Assembly: GCF_003634755.1 (NCBI RefSeq)
Contig: NZ_RBXA01000004.1
Coordinates: forward strand, 124,001 to 188,000
Origin: Flavobacterium limicola
GTDB lineage: Bacteria; Bacteroidota; Bacteroidia; Flavobacteriales; Flavobacteriaceae
Reading direction: 5' to 3'
DNA length: 64,000 nt
In this document: positions 48,608-57,565 of the stretch, one piece after another
How positions within the stretch are numbered: position 1 is the first letter of the stretch
Layout: each line of letters opens with the position of its first letter
Program-made: the position numbers and the translations under genes
The notes under the pieces: generated by a model
The model's database searches: none
What the model was told of the DNA's origin: nothing
The model's input: only the letters and a program-made list of their open reading frames with translations

Positions 48608-49477
48608 ATGGAAACTGTTTTAGAAAATACTTTACCTGTAGGAAAACCGAAATGGCTGAAGGTAAAACTCCCAATTGGACAAAAATATACAGAACTTCGC
48701 GGCTTAGTTGATAAATATAGTTTGAACACGATTTGTACTTCGGGAAGTTGCCCGAACATGGGTGAATGCTGGGGCGAAGGAACGGCAACATTCATGATTT
48801 TAGGAAATGTATGTACGCGCTCTTGTGGTTTTTGTGGTGTTAAAACCGGAAGGCCTGAAACTGTGGATTGGGATGAGCCTGAAAAAGTGGCGCGTTCTAT
48901 AAAAATTATGAACATCAAACATGCCGTAATTACTAGCGTTGACAGAGATGATTTAAAAGATGGTGGTTCTATCATTTGGATTGAAACCGTAAAAGCCATT
49001 CGCAGAATGAACCCAAATACAACGCTGGAAACTCTGATTCCTGATTTTCAAGGTATCGAAAGAAATATTGATAGAATCGTGGAAGCGAATCCGGAAGTGG
49101 TTTCGCATAATGTAGAAACCGTTCGCAGATTGACACGCGAAGTACGAATTCAGGCAAAATACGACCGAAGTCTGGAAGTGTTGCGTTATTTAAAAGAAAA
49201 AGGAATCAACAGAACAAAGTCGGGAATTATGCTTGGTCTTGGCGAACAAGAGGAAGAAGTGTATCAAACGATGCGAGATTTGCGTGAAGCCAATGTAGAT
49301 ATTGTAACGATAGGTCAATACTTGCAACCGAGTAAAAAACACTTGCCAGTGAAGGAATTTATAACCCCGGAACAATTTGCAAAATACGAGCAATTTGGTT
49401 TGGAATTAGGATTCCGCCACGTAGAAAGCGGACCATTGGTTCGTTCCTCTTACAAAGCACAAAAACATATATTGTAG
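48608..49477 (+). CDS. lipA: Lipoyl synthase
   Basis: 289 residues. Both iron-sulfur sites are visible: the auxiliary cluster Cys43, Cys48, Cys54 ([12 protein letters not shown]) and the radical-SAM cluster Cys69, Cys73, Cys76 (CTRSCGFC). The C-terminal Ser ligand block reads [10 protein letters not shown]. The enzyme inserts two sulfur atoms in octanoyl groups on lipoyl domains of 2-oxoacid dehydrogenases and GcvH. It seems monocistronic; gap follows after 79 bases with a hairpin-prone CTTTCTGACTTT repeat between. The long frame on the opposite strand (48484-48999) is a shadow. Confidence 0.96.
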   Translation: METVLENTLPVGKPKWLKVKLPIGQKYTELRGLVDKYSLNTICTSGSCPNMGECWGEGTATFMILGNVCTRSCGFCGVKTGRPETVDWDEPEKVARSIKIMNIKHAVITSVDRDDLKDGGSIIWIETVKAIRRMNPNTTLETLIPDFQGIERNIDRIVEANPEVVSHNVETVRRLTREVRIQAKYDRSLEVLRYLKEKGINRTKSGIMLGLGEQEEEVYQTMRDLREANVDIVTIGQYLQPSKKHLPVKEFITPEQFAKYEQFGLELGFRHVESGPLVRSSYKAQKHIL

Positions 49478-49556
49478 TCGAATGTTGTAAAGTCAGAAAG
49501 TCGAAAGGCTTGATATTTTGACTTTCTGACTTTGATACTTTAAGACTTTAAGACTT

Positions 49557-50561
49557 ATGATAAGAATTGCCATAAATGGTTTTGGAAGAATCGGCAGGAA
49601 TTTATTCCGATTACTTTTAAACCATCCCTCAATAGAAGTTGTTGCCATAAATGATATTGCTGATAAAAAAACAATGGCGCATTTAGTGAAATACGACAGT
49701 ATTCACGGCGTTTTACCTTTTACAGTAAGCGATGATGAGAAAGGAATTCTGGTAGATGGAAAACATTTTTTATTTTTTCACGAAAAAAATATTTCAAATC
49801 TGGATTGGAAAAGTCTAGACATTGATTATGTGGTAGAATCTACCGGGAAATACAAGACTTTTGAAGAACTCAATTCCCACATTATTGCTGGGGCAAAAAA
49901 AGTGATTCTCTCCGCACCATCAGAAGTTGACACTATAAAAACGGTAGTTCTTGGTGTAAATGACTTTATTCTTGACGGTACTGAAACCATAATTTCGAAT
50001 GCTAGTTGCACCACAAATAATGCCGCACCAATGATTAAAGTAATCAATGAACTTTGTGGTATAGAACAGGCGTACATCACTACAATTCATTCCTACACGA
50101 CCGACCAAAGCCTACACGACCAGCCTCATAAAGATTTACGTCGCGCACGCGGTGCCAGTCAATCTATCGTACCTACAACAACAGGAGCGGCAAAAGCTTT
50201 AACAAAAATATTTACTGAGTTTGAAGGTAAAATTGGGGGTTGTGGTATACGAGTACCGGTTCCTGATGGTTCTTTGACTGATATTACTTTCAATGTAAAA
50301 CGCGCCGTTACAATTGATGAGATTAATGCCGCTTTCAAAATTGCCTCACAAACAAATTTGAAAGGTATTTTAGATTATACCGAAGACCCAATAGTTTCTG
50401 TTGATGTGATTGGCAATAAAAATTCATGTATATTTGATGCACAACTCACTTCTGTAATCGATAAAATGGTAAAAGTAGTTGGCTGGTATGATAATGAAAT
50501 AGGATATTCATCAAGAATAATTGATTTAATTCTTTTGACAAACATGAAACACAACCAATAA
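49557..50561 (+). CDS. gap: Glyceraldehyde-3-phosphate dehydrogenase, type I
   Basis: 334 residues. NAD-binding INGFGRIGRNLFRLL (7-21), the adenosine-ribose Asp in VAINDI, the catalytic Cys151 in SNASCTTNN and His178 in TTIHSYTTDQ. RRARGASQSIVPTTTGAAKAL and WYDNEIGYSSR are the phosphate and dimer blocks. It oxidises G3P to 1,3-bisphosphoglycerate in glycolysis (or the reverse). The hybrid histidine kinase gene begins 15 bases after its stop, so both may be on one mRNA. Confidence 0.95.
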   Translation: MIRIAINGFGRIGRNLFRLLLNHPSIEVVAINDIADKKTMAHLVKYDSIHGVLPFTVSDDEKGILVDGKHFLFFHEKNISNLDWKSLDIDYVVESTGKYKTFEELNSHIIAGAKKVILSAPSEVDTIKTVVLGVNDFILDGTETIISNASCTTNNAAPMIKVINELCGIEQAYITTIHSYTTDQSLHDQPHKDLRRARGASQSIVPTTTGAAKALTKIFTEFEGKIGGCGIRVPVPDGSLTDITFNVKRAVTIDEINAAFKIASQTNLKGILDYTEDPIVSVDVIGNKNSCIFDAQLTSVIDKMVKVVGWYDNEIGYSSRIIDLILLTNMKHNQ

Positions 50562-50576
50562 AAAAATCGGCTACGA

Positions 50577-52742
50577 ATGAAATATTTTTTCGTTTATGTA
50601 CTTTTTTTTAATATGTTACTGTACTCTCAACCCAATGAGAAAACAGATAGCACTGCTTATTACAGCAGTTTGAGTAACTCCAATATTCAAAATAACAATT
50701 ATAAAAATGCATTGTTATATACTCAAAAAGCCATTCTTTATGCTACGAAAAATAAAAACATTAAAGACCAAGCACATCAAAACTTAAACCTCGGCGAAAT
50801 ATATTATAGTTTAAAAAAATATGATGACGCCATCGAATCTTTTCTCAAAAGCGCTACACTACTTAAAAATTTTGACCCCACTCCAGATCATGCTGCTGTA
50901 TATTACCATCTTGGCTCCTGTCACATGAAAAAAGAAAATTTTGACAGTGCTTCAATATACTTTCAAAGAGCCAAATCTATAAATGACATATTAAAAATTC
51001 CCGATACTGCTGAATTATTCAATCTCCAGAAAGGGCTGATTTATAAATCAAAAAACAAATTAAGTTCAGCTTTATCCGTTTTCAAAACCATAATAGCAAA
51101 ACCTAATACTCTGAATTTATTGAATACCAAAGCAGAGGCATTATATCAAATTGGAAGCATTGAGGCGACTAAAAATAGAAATAATTTAGCATTAAACTAT
51201 CTCAATAAAGCGTTACAATTAAATAGTAAAACACAAAATCCAGAACAAAAATCTAACATCTTGCTTGCCCTGAGTTCCATTTATGAAAAAATGTTAGATA
51301 AAAACAATGCTTATTCCTATTTAAAACAACACCTTAATCTGAAAGAGAGTATCACGATTTTGAACAATGAAAGACTCGGGATTGATGACTATCAAAAGTT
51401 TAAAGCTACCGAAAGGTTAAAGGAAATTGCCCAAACCAATTATGAAAACAAGGAGCAAGAAAAAGCGAGTAAATTTTCTAAACTGATTAGTATCCTTGCT
51501 ATTGCGTTGATTTCTATTTTATCTTTATTAAGTTTGTCTTTATACAAAAATAACATCATCCGAAATCAGTCCAATTTATTGTTAAAAGAAAAAAATAAAG
51601 AATTAGAAGTTGCGAAAGACAAAGCCGAAAAAGCTTCGAAAGCAAGATCCGAATTTCTATCAACCGTTAGTCATGAACTTCGTACGCCTTTGAATGCCAT
51701 TAACGGAATCACTCACTTATTATTAGAAGAAAACCCCAAGAAAACACAAATAGACTATTTGTCTTCTTTAAAATTTTCAGGCGATTATTTAACAAAATTT
51801 ATTAATGAGATTTTAGAAATCAATAAAATCGAATCCAATAAATTTGAAATCGAATATACCAGTTTCAACCTAAAACAACTTTTGATAAACATTCAAAATT
51901 CGCTAAAAGAATTGGCTTTCATAAACAACAATAATTTTACACTGGAAATAGACCATGCTATTCCTGACTATTTGATTGGAGATCCTACGAAACTATCGCA
52001 AATCATATTGAATTTAATCAATAATGCCTTGAAATTTACTAAAAACGGGGATGTAAATATGGTAGCTAAACTCGAAAATTTAGAAGATGAAAACACGACA
52101 TTGTATTTTGAAATAACAGATACCGGAATTGGGATTCCAGAAGATAAATTAGTTAGTGTTTTTGACAGCTTTTCTCAAGGTTCGATAGAAGTTAATCGCA
52201 AATACGGTGGCACTGGATTAGGATTAACCATTGTAAAAAAATTAATTAAAATTCTTGGAGGTCAAATAAAACTAACAAGTGTTGTAGGCCAAGGCTCGAA
52301 ATTTTCATTTGAATTGGCATTTAAAATAAGTGAACAAACTTTACCCGTCGAAAAAACTACAAAAATAGATTACGATTCTAAATTGTTAAACAAAAAAATC
52401 CTTTTAGTTGAGGATAATAGAATCAATCAAATGATTACTAAGAAAATGCTTCTCAATAAAAAAATAATTTGTGAGGTAATTGATAATGGTGAAGATGCTA
52501 TTGATTTAGTACGAAAAAACAAATTTGATCTTGTTCTTATGGACGTTCATTTGCCGGGTATCAATGGAACTATTGCTACAGAACTCATTCGAACATTTGA
52601 CTTAAACACGCCTATTATTGCGCTTACTGCTATCTCATTGCATGAAAATCGCGACATGCTATTATCATTTGGTATGAACGATGTAATTACTAAACCGTTC
52701 ATACCAGAAGAATTTTACACTACCATTGCTGAATATATTTAG
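50577..52742 (+). CDS. TPR-containing hybrid sensor histidine kinase
   Basis: 721 residues. A signal peptide (MKYFFVYVLFFNMLLYSQ) leads to a periplasmic part with about six tetratricopeptide repeats (30-270; e.g. AHQNLNLGEIYYSLKKYDDAIESFLKS). A membrane helix (LISILAIALISILSLLSLSLY) lies near 302-322, then a coiled coil. The kinase core has the H-box STVSHELRTPLN with His366, N-box LILNLINNALKFT, G boxes DTGIGIP and GGTGLGL. The C-terminal receiver has LLVEDNRINQ and the phospho-acceptor Asp656 in LMDVHLPG. No Hpt or output domain is visible, so the phosphate must go to a separate partner. Confidence 0.93.
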   Translation: MKYFFVYVLFFNMLLYSQPNEKTDSTAYYSSLSNSNIQNNNYKNALLYTQKAILYATKNKNIKDQAHQNLNLGEIYYSLKKYDDAIESFLKSATLLKNFDPTPDHAAVYYHLGSCHMKKENFDSASIYFQRAKSINDILKIPDTAELFNLQKGLIYKSKNKLSSALSVFKTIIAKPNTLNLLNTKAEALYQIGSIEATKNRNNLALNYLNKALQLNSKTQNPEQKSNILLALSSIYEKMLDKNNAYSYLKQHLNLKESITILNNERLGIDDYQKFKATERLKEIAQTNYENKEQEKASKFSKLISILAIALISILSLLSLSLYKNNIIRNQSNLLLKEKNKELEVAKDKAEKASKARSEFLSTVSHELRTPLNAINGITHLLLEENPKKTQIDYLSSLKFSGDYLTKFINEILEINKIESNKFEIEYTSFNLKQLLINIQNSLKELAFINNNNFTLEIDHAIPDYLIGDPTKLSQIILNLINNALKFTKNGDVNMVAKLENLEDENTTLYFEITDTGIGIPEDKLVSVFDSFSQGSIEVNRKYGGTGLGLTIVKKLIKILGGQIKLTSVVGQGSKFSFELAFKISEQTLPVEKTTKIDYDSKLLNKKILLVEDNRINQMITKKMLLNKKIICEVIDNGEDAIDLVRKNKFDLVLMDVHLPGINGTIATELIRTFDLNTPIIALTAISLHENRDMLLSFGMNDVITKPFIPEEFYTTIAEYI

Positions 52743-52744
52743 AT

Positions 52745-53557
52745 TTAATAATTCAGAATCAATTTCTTTATAAGGCTTCTCACTTTTGGTTCCGCCTCTT
52801 TAGCTGCTTCCAAAACCTCGTCATGTGAGATTGTTCCAATACTTTCTTCGTTACCCATATCAGTAATTACCGAAATTCCAAAAGTTTCCATATCCATGTG
52901 ACGTGCAACAATTACTTCGGGAACGGTTGACATTCCCACACAATCAGCGCCCAGGATTTTCACCATTTTGTATTCAGCTAAAGTTTCAAAAGTTGGACCT
53001 TGTAAACCAAGATAAATTCCTTCATGAACCTCGATATTCAATTCTTTAGCTAATTCAGTTACTTTGGCAATCATCTTTCTCGAATATGGTTCGCTCATAT
53101 TTACAAAACGTGGTCCAAAACGTTCGTCATTTTTTCCACGCAAAGGATGTTCCGGCGTCATATTGATATGATCCGTAATCATAACAATAGAACCTACTTT
53201 ATAACTTGGATTTACACCACCTGACGCATTTGAAACTACCAGTTTCTCCACACCTAAAAATTTCATCACTCTTACCGGAAAAGTAACTTCGGTCATCGAA
53301 TAGCCTTCATAAAAATGAAAACGTCCTTGCATTGCAACAACTTTCTTGTCTCCTATTGTTCCAAAAACTAATGCGCCTTTGTGCCCTTGCACTGTAGATA
53401 CTGGGAAATTTGGAATTTCATTGTAAGGCAGCGTAAATTCTACTTTCATTTCGTCCGTAAAACTCCCTAATCCTGAACCTAAGATTACACCATATTCTGG
53501 AATAAAATCAATCCTTTCCTTAATATAACTAACGGTTTCTTGTACTTGTTCCCACAT
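52745..53557 (-). CDS. punA: Purine nucleoside phosphorylase, trimeric type
   Basis: 270 residues of the trimeric PNP/MTAP family. Phosphate-binding GSGLGSFTDEM (26-36), VQGHKGALVFG with the catalytic His, MQGRFHFYEGY, NASGGVNPSY, and in the second half GVYLGLQGPTFET-type block (EGIYLGLQGPTFETLAEYKM), VGMSTVPEVIVARH and the base-binding TDM. It splits purine nucleosides with phosphate to base and ribose-1-phosphate. The start overlaps the end of lpxK by 29 bases. Confidence 0.93.
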   Translation of the reverse strand: MWEQVQETVSYIKERIDFIPEYGVILGSGLGSFTDEMKVEFTLPYNEIPNFPVSTVQGHKGALVFGTIGDKKVVAMQGRFHFYEGYSMTEVTFPVRVMKFLGVEKLVVSNASGGVNPSYKVGSIVMITDHINMTPEHPLRGKNDERFGPRFVNMSEPYSRKMIAKVTELAKELNIEVHEGIYLGLQGPTFETLAEYKMVKILGADCVGMSTVPEVIVARHMDMETFGISVITDMGNEESIGTISHDEVLEAAKEAEPKVRSLIKKLILNY

Positions 53558-54554
53558 AATCTAAAATTGTTTTATTAAAATTTTCACTTCCTGAAATGAA
53601 AGAGCTTTGTATTGACAAATAGAAAAGTTGTTCGTTTGGCAAACTTCCCTTTAACCGTACATAATCTTTTTCGGTAGTGATAATAATGTTGTTTTGAGCT
53701 AAATTTTTAATTTCTAAAATGTCTTTATCGGTAAAATTATGATGATCTGGAAAAGACAAATAGACATCATTTGAGTTTTGCAAATAGGAAAAAAATGGTT
53801 CCGGCTTTGCAATTCCTGCTACCAATACTTTAGCAGCATATTGAACTTCTTCAACCTTTATCTTTCGGTTTTCTCCATAAATACAATTATCGTATGCTAT
53901 AAAAGTAAAGTATAATTCTTGGCCTTTCGAAAGTTTTAGTCTCTTTCTAATGTCATCCTGTTCCTCGAATGAAAGATTAAAAGGACATTTAGTTACAATA
54001 ATCACGTTCGCTCTATCTGCTCCACTTCTGCTTTCACGTAAATTTCCGGTTGGCAACATAAAATCATCCGAATACAAATCGCCGTACGAAGTGAGTAAAA
54101 TGTAAAAACCCGCTTTTACTTTTCGGTGTTGAAAAGCGTCATCAAGCAAGATAATTTCTGGTTTTTCTGTTTGCGAAAGCAATTGTTCTATCCCGTTTTT
54201 TCTATCGGCATCAACTGCAACTTGTATCGATGGAAATTTCTGAAAAAACTGGAACGGTTCATCACCAATAGTTGCGGCATTTGAATTGGCATCCGCCAAA
54301 ATAAAACCTTTCGATTGTCTTTTATAACCTCTGCTTAATGTGGCAACTTTATATTTATCCGAAAGCAAACGAATCAAATATTCGATTTGTGGCGTCTTTC
54401 CGGTTCCGCCAACACTAAGATTACCAACAGCAATAATTGGTAAATCAAATGAATAGGATTTTAAAACTCCTTTGTCGAAAAGAAAATTCCGAATACTCGT
54501 TATGAGACCATATAATATGGCAAACGGAAACAGTAATTTTCGGAGTAAATTCAT
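53529..54554 (-). CDS. lpxK: Tetraacyldisaccharide 4'-kinase
   Basis: 341 residues. One N-terminal membrane anchor (LLRKLLFPFAILYGLITSIRNFLF), then the P-loop VGNLSVGGTGKTPQIEYL with GGTGKT at 49-54, SRGYKRQSKGF, IGDEP, and the catalytic DDAFQH. It phosphorylates the 4' position of the lipid A disaccharide on the inner face of the inner membrane. Its 3' end overlaps punA by 29 bases, an unusual length for an operon overlap; each reading frame looks intact. The upstream spacer holds CTTTAAAC-type repeats. Confidence 0.94.
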   Translation of the reverse strand: MNLLRKLLFPFAILYGLITSIRNFLFDKGVLKSYSFDLPIIAVGNLSVGGTGKTPQIEYLIRLLSDKYKVATLSRGYKRQSKGFILADANSNAATIGDEPFQFFQKFPSIQVAVDADRKNGIEQLLSQTEKPEIILLDDAFQHRKVKAGFYILLTSYGDLYSDDFMLPTGNLRESRSGADRANVIIVTKCPFNLSFEEQDDIRKRLKLSKGQELYFTFIAYDNCIYGENRKIKVEEVQYAAKVLVAGIAKPEPFFSYLQNSNDVYLSFPDHHNFTDKDILEIKNLAQNNIIITTEKDYVRLKGSLPNEQLFYLSIQSSFISGSENFNKTILDYVGTSTRNR

Positions 54555-54667
54555 TTTACGAAAGTAGAATAAATTATCTTTGATTTAAAATTTTGTTTCT
54601 TTTGTTTATTGTTTAAAGTTGATCAAACGTTAAACTTTAAATCTTAGACTTTAAACTAAAATAAAAC

Positions 54668-55762
54668 ATGAAAATCAAAGAAATAATTTCCGTGCTTGAA
54701 GAAATGGCGCCACTCGCCTATGCTGAAGATTTTGATAATGTCGGGTTATTGGTTGGTGATCAAGATGTGGCATCAACTGGAATATTGGTTTGCCATGATG
54801 CATTAGAAAATATAATTGACGAAGCGATTGCAAAAAATTGCAATCTTGTGGTTTGTTTTCATCCGATATTATTTTCTGGTTTGAAAAAAATAACGGGGAA
54901 AAATTATGTGGAACGAGCCGTTATTAAAGCCATAAAAAATGACATTGCCATTTATGCCGTTCACACCGCTCTTGACAACCATCATGAAGGCGTGAATAAA
55001 ATATTCAGTGATGCATTAGGATTGGTAAATACTAAAATCCTGGTTCCCAAACTAAATTTCATTCGGAAATTGGTGACGTACACGATTCCTGAAAATGCTG
55101 AAGAGGTGCGAAATGCGCTATTTGATGCTGGCGCGGGAACCATTGGCAACTATGAAAATTGCAGTTTCAATTCGAAAGGAATTGGAACATATATGGGAAA
55201 TGAACACAGCAATCCGCAAGTTGGAGAGCGTTTTGAGTTTGTTCAGGGAGACGAAATTAAAATTGAAGTCACTTTCGAAAAGCATTTGGAAAACAAAATC
55301 CTGAAAGCCTTATTCAAAAGCCACGCTTACGAAGAAGTCGCATACGAGATTTATGAGTTGCAAAACCAACATCAAAATATTGGTTTGGGAATGATTGGAG
55401 AATTAAAAAATCCGATGAGTGAAAAAGAATTTCTACTTTTTGCAAAAGAAAAAATGCAATGTGGCGGAATTCGACATTCGAACTTTATTGGAAAGGAAAT
55501 TAAAAAAGTAGCCGTTCTTGGCGGAGCAGGAAGTTTTGCAATAAAAAATGCTATTCAGGCGGGAGCAGATGCGTATTTGACTGCTGATTTGAAATATCAT
55601 CAGTTTTATGAAGCAGAAAACAAGTTGCTTTTGGCCGATATTGGACATTTTGAAAGCGAACGCTATACAAAAAATTATATTGTAGAGTATCTTCGGAAAA
55701 AAATCCTTAATTTTGCAGTTATTTTATCAGAAGAAAATTCAAATCCAGTTAAGTACTTATAG
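54668..55762 (+). CDS. Nif3-like dinuclear metal centre protein with PII-like insert
   Basis: 364 residues, the long YqfO form. The N-terminal Nif3 half includes APLAYAEDFDNVGLLVGD, VVCFHPILFSGLKKI with metal His ligands, and YAVHTALDNHHEGVN. An inserted PII/CutA-like domain covers about 128-235 (RKLVTYTIPENAEEVRNALFDAGAGTIGNYENCSF). The C-terminal Nif3 half ends ADAYLTADLKYHQFYEAE and LADIGHFESE with the remaining metal ligands. The family makes toroidal hexamers; proposed roles include cyclohydrolase-like activity or iron handling, none settled. The coiled-coil gene follows after three bases. Confidence 0.93.
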   Translation: MKIKEIISVLEEMAPLAYAEDFDNVGLLVGDQDVASTGILVCHDALENIIDEAIAKNCNLVVCFHPILFSGLKKITGKNYVERAVIKAIKNDIAIYAVHTALDNHHEGVNKIFSDALGLVNTKILVPKLNFIRKLVTYTIPENAEEVRNALFDAGAGTIGNYENCSFNSKGIGTYMGNEHSNPQVGERFEFVQGDEIKIEVTFEKHLENKILKALFKSHAYEEVAYEIYELQNQHQNIGLGMIGELKNPMSEKEFLLFAKEKMQCGGIRHSNFIGKEIKKVAVLGGAGSFAIKNAIQAGADAYLTADLKYHQFYEAENKLLLADIGHFESERYTKNYIVEYLRKKILNFAVILSEENSNPVKYL

Positions 55763-55765
55763 AAT

Positions 55766-56545
55766 ATGGCGAATACGAAAGAATTAAGTGTTGAGGACAA
55801 GTTAAGAGCAATTTACGATTTACAACTTATTGACTCTAGAATTGACGAAATCAGAAACGTAAGAGGAGAACTTCCTTTAGAAGTAGAAGATTTAGAAGAT
55901 GAAGTGGCTGGTTTAAGCACACGTTCAGAAAAATTGAAAGGAGAACTTGAAGTTATCGAGGATCTAATCAAATCAAAAAAGAATGCAATTGATGAGCACA
56001 AAGAAGCTATCAAAAAATATACTAAGCAACAAGAAACTGTTCGTAACAACAGAGAATTTAATTCGTTGACTAAAGAAATTGAATTTCAAGAATTAGAAAT
56101 TCAATTGTCAGAAAAGCAAATTAAAGAAATGAAAGCTTCTATCGAACACAAGAAAGAAGTAATTTCAAGTTCTAAAGAAAGATTAGAAGCAAAATCAAAT
56201 CACTTAAAGCACAAAAAATCAGAGTTAGACGCTATCATGGCTGAAACTGCTAAAGAAGAAGCATTCTTGTCTGAGAAATCAGCAGAATTTCAAGCTTTAA
56301 TTGAAGAAAGATTATTGAAAGCTTATACAAGAATCAGAAGTAGCGTTCGTAATGGTTTAGCTGTAGTTTCTATCGAAAGAGGAGCTTCTGCAGGATCATT
56401 CTTCACTATTCCACCACAGACACAAGTAGAAATTGCTTCCAGAAAGAAAATCATTACTGACGAACACTCCGGAAGAATATTAGTCGACAGCTCATTGGCT
56501 GACGAAGAAAAAGAGAAAATGGAACAATTGTTTTCTAAATTCTAA
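55766..56545 (+). CDS. Coiled-coil protein of the C4 zinc-ribbon family, without the cysteines
   Basis: 259 residues. About residues 10-190 form a long helical hairpin of Glu/Lys-rich coiled coil (RSEKLKGELEVIEDLIKSKKNAIDEHKEAI). The end matches the zinc-ribbon part of the family in order (GASAGSFFTIPPQTQVEIASRKKIITDEHSGRILVD), but the four zinc Cys of typical members are replaced: there is no Cys in the whole protein. It keeps the fixed position behind Nif3 with three bases between. A nucleic-acid-binding or scaffold role is sometimes assumed for relatives; here zinc binding is unlikely. Confidence 0.85.
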   Translation: MANTKELSVEDKLRAIYDLQLIDSRIDEIRNVRGELPLEVEDLEDEVAGLSTRSEKLKGELEVIEDLIKSKKNAIDEHKEAIKKYTKQQETVRNNREFNSLTKEIEFQELEIQLSEKQIKEMKASIEHKKEVISSSKERLEAKSNHLKHKKSELDAIMAETAKEEAFLSEKSAEFQALIEERLLKAYTRIRSSVRNGLAVVSIERGASAGSFFTIPPQTQVEIASRKKIITDEHSGRILVDSSLADEEKEKMEQLFSKF

Positions 56546-56553
56546 TTACATTT

Positions 56554-56584
56554 AAGTCCCGATACACATCGGGACTTTTTTTTT
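56554..56584 (+). terminator. Terminator abutting the hydrolase ATG
   Basis: Perfect ten-bp stem AAGTCCCGAT/ATCGGGACTT with a four-base loop and a T run that ends directly at the ATG of the next gene (56585). Confidence 0.85.
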
Positions 56585-57433
56585 ATGAAAAAAATAGTAT
56601 TTTTTATATTCACTAAATCTATTGGTTTATACATTAACCTTTTGAGTTTTGTATTTCCAAAAAAAGCATCGCAACTGGCGTATGGTTTTTTTAGTGAACC
56701 TCGAGAAGGGAAATTATCTAAAGACAAACTTCCGGGAATTCTGCAAAAAGCACAGTCCGAAATGTTCCAACTTCAAGAAGATTCCTTTCATACCTATACA
56801 TGGAAAGGAAATGACACTGTTATACTTTTGGTTCACGGCTGGGAAAGCAACGCTTCTCGCTGGGAAAATTTACTCCCATATCTTAAAAAATCTGGAAGCA
56901 CCATCATTGCCATCGACGGCCCGGCTCACGGGTTATCCAGCGGAAAAGAATTCAACATTCCCCAATACGCTGAATTTATTCATGTTGCTGTACAAAAATT
57001 TAAACCACAATATCTTATCGGTCATTCTATAGGTGGAAAAACGTGTTTGTATTATCAATCCGTTTATCAAAATGATGCTTTAAAAAAAATGGTGATATTG
57101 GGAGCACCAAGTGATTTCAAAATTATATTGAACAATTACATTACATTATTAAGCTTGAATAGTAAAATTTCAAAGTCTTTGGAGGCGCATTATCTTAATA
57201 ATTTCAAATTGAGCTTGGAACAGTTTTCCGGTAAAATATTTGCTTCAAAATTAAATATAAAAGGATTAATCGCCCACGACATTGACGACACCGTAGTTTT
57301 ATTCGAAGAAGGAAAAAAAATTGCAGGAGCTTGGAAAAATGTAATTTTCATTGAGACTAAAGGCTTAGGTCATAGCATGCACGACGATGAGTTGTATAAA
57401 AAAGTATCTCGTTTTTTATTTGAAGAAAAATAG
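56585..57433 (+). CDS. Alpha/beta hydrolase
   Basis: 282 residues. The first 25 residues are hydrophobic (IVFFIFTKSIGLYINLLSFVF), a likely anchor or signal. The fold follows with VILLVHGWESNASRWENLLPYL (oxyanion HG), IIAIDGPAHGLSSG, and the nucleophile elbow LIGHSIGGKTCLYY with Ser in GHSIGG. The acid Asp is in AHDIDDTVV and the catalytic His in GLGHSMHDD. The substrate is unknown; esterase or lipase activity is the default guess. The start codon touches the T-run of a terminator, so how it is expressed is unclear. Confidence 0.87.
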   Translation: MKKIVFFIFTKSIGLYINLLSFVFPKKASQLAYGFFSEPREGKLSKDKLPGILQKAQSEMFQLQEDSFHTYTWKGNDTVILLVHGWESNASRWENLLPYLKKSGSTIIAIDGPAHGLSSGKEFNIPQYAEFIHVAVQKFKPQYLIGHSIGGKTCLYYQSVYQNDALKKMVILGAPSDFKIILNNYITLLSLNSKISKSLEAHYLNNFKLSLEQFSGKIFASKLNIKGLIAHDIDDTVVLFEEGKKIAGAWKNVIFIETKGLGHSMHDDELYKKVSRFLFEEK

Positions 57434-57553
57434 ATTTCTTAGCTAATATGAACTTCTGAATTAAATCTAAGAAGACTAAATACAATCCATCGAAACTTAC
57501 CTTTCTAACAATCCAAAAATTTAAGAAGTCTAAAATCTAACAAACAAATTCAT

Positions 57554-57561
57554 TACTTTTG
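57554..57561 (+). promoter_or_regulatory. -7 box (TACTTTTG) directly before rluF
   Basis: TACTTTTG followed by C ends only four bases before the ATG at 57566. If used, the transcript would have almost no leader. No TTG at -33. Confidence 0.35.
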
Positions 57562-57565
57562 CAGT

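Noticed and set aside
48484..48999. 171-codon frame antisense to lipA
   Set aside because: Its content mirrors the conserved lipA codons and it has no protein character of its own.
56649..57032. 127-codon frame inside the alpha/beta hydrolase gene
   Set aside because: Alternative frame of a gene with intact catalytic triad motifs.
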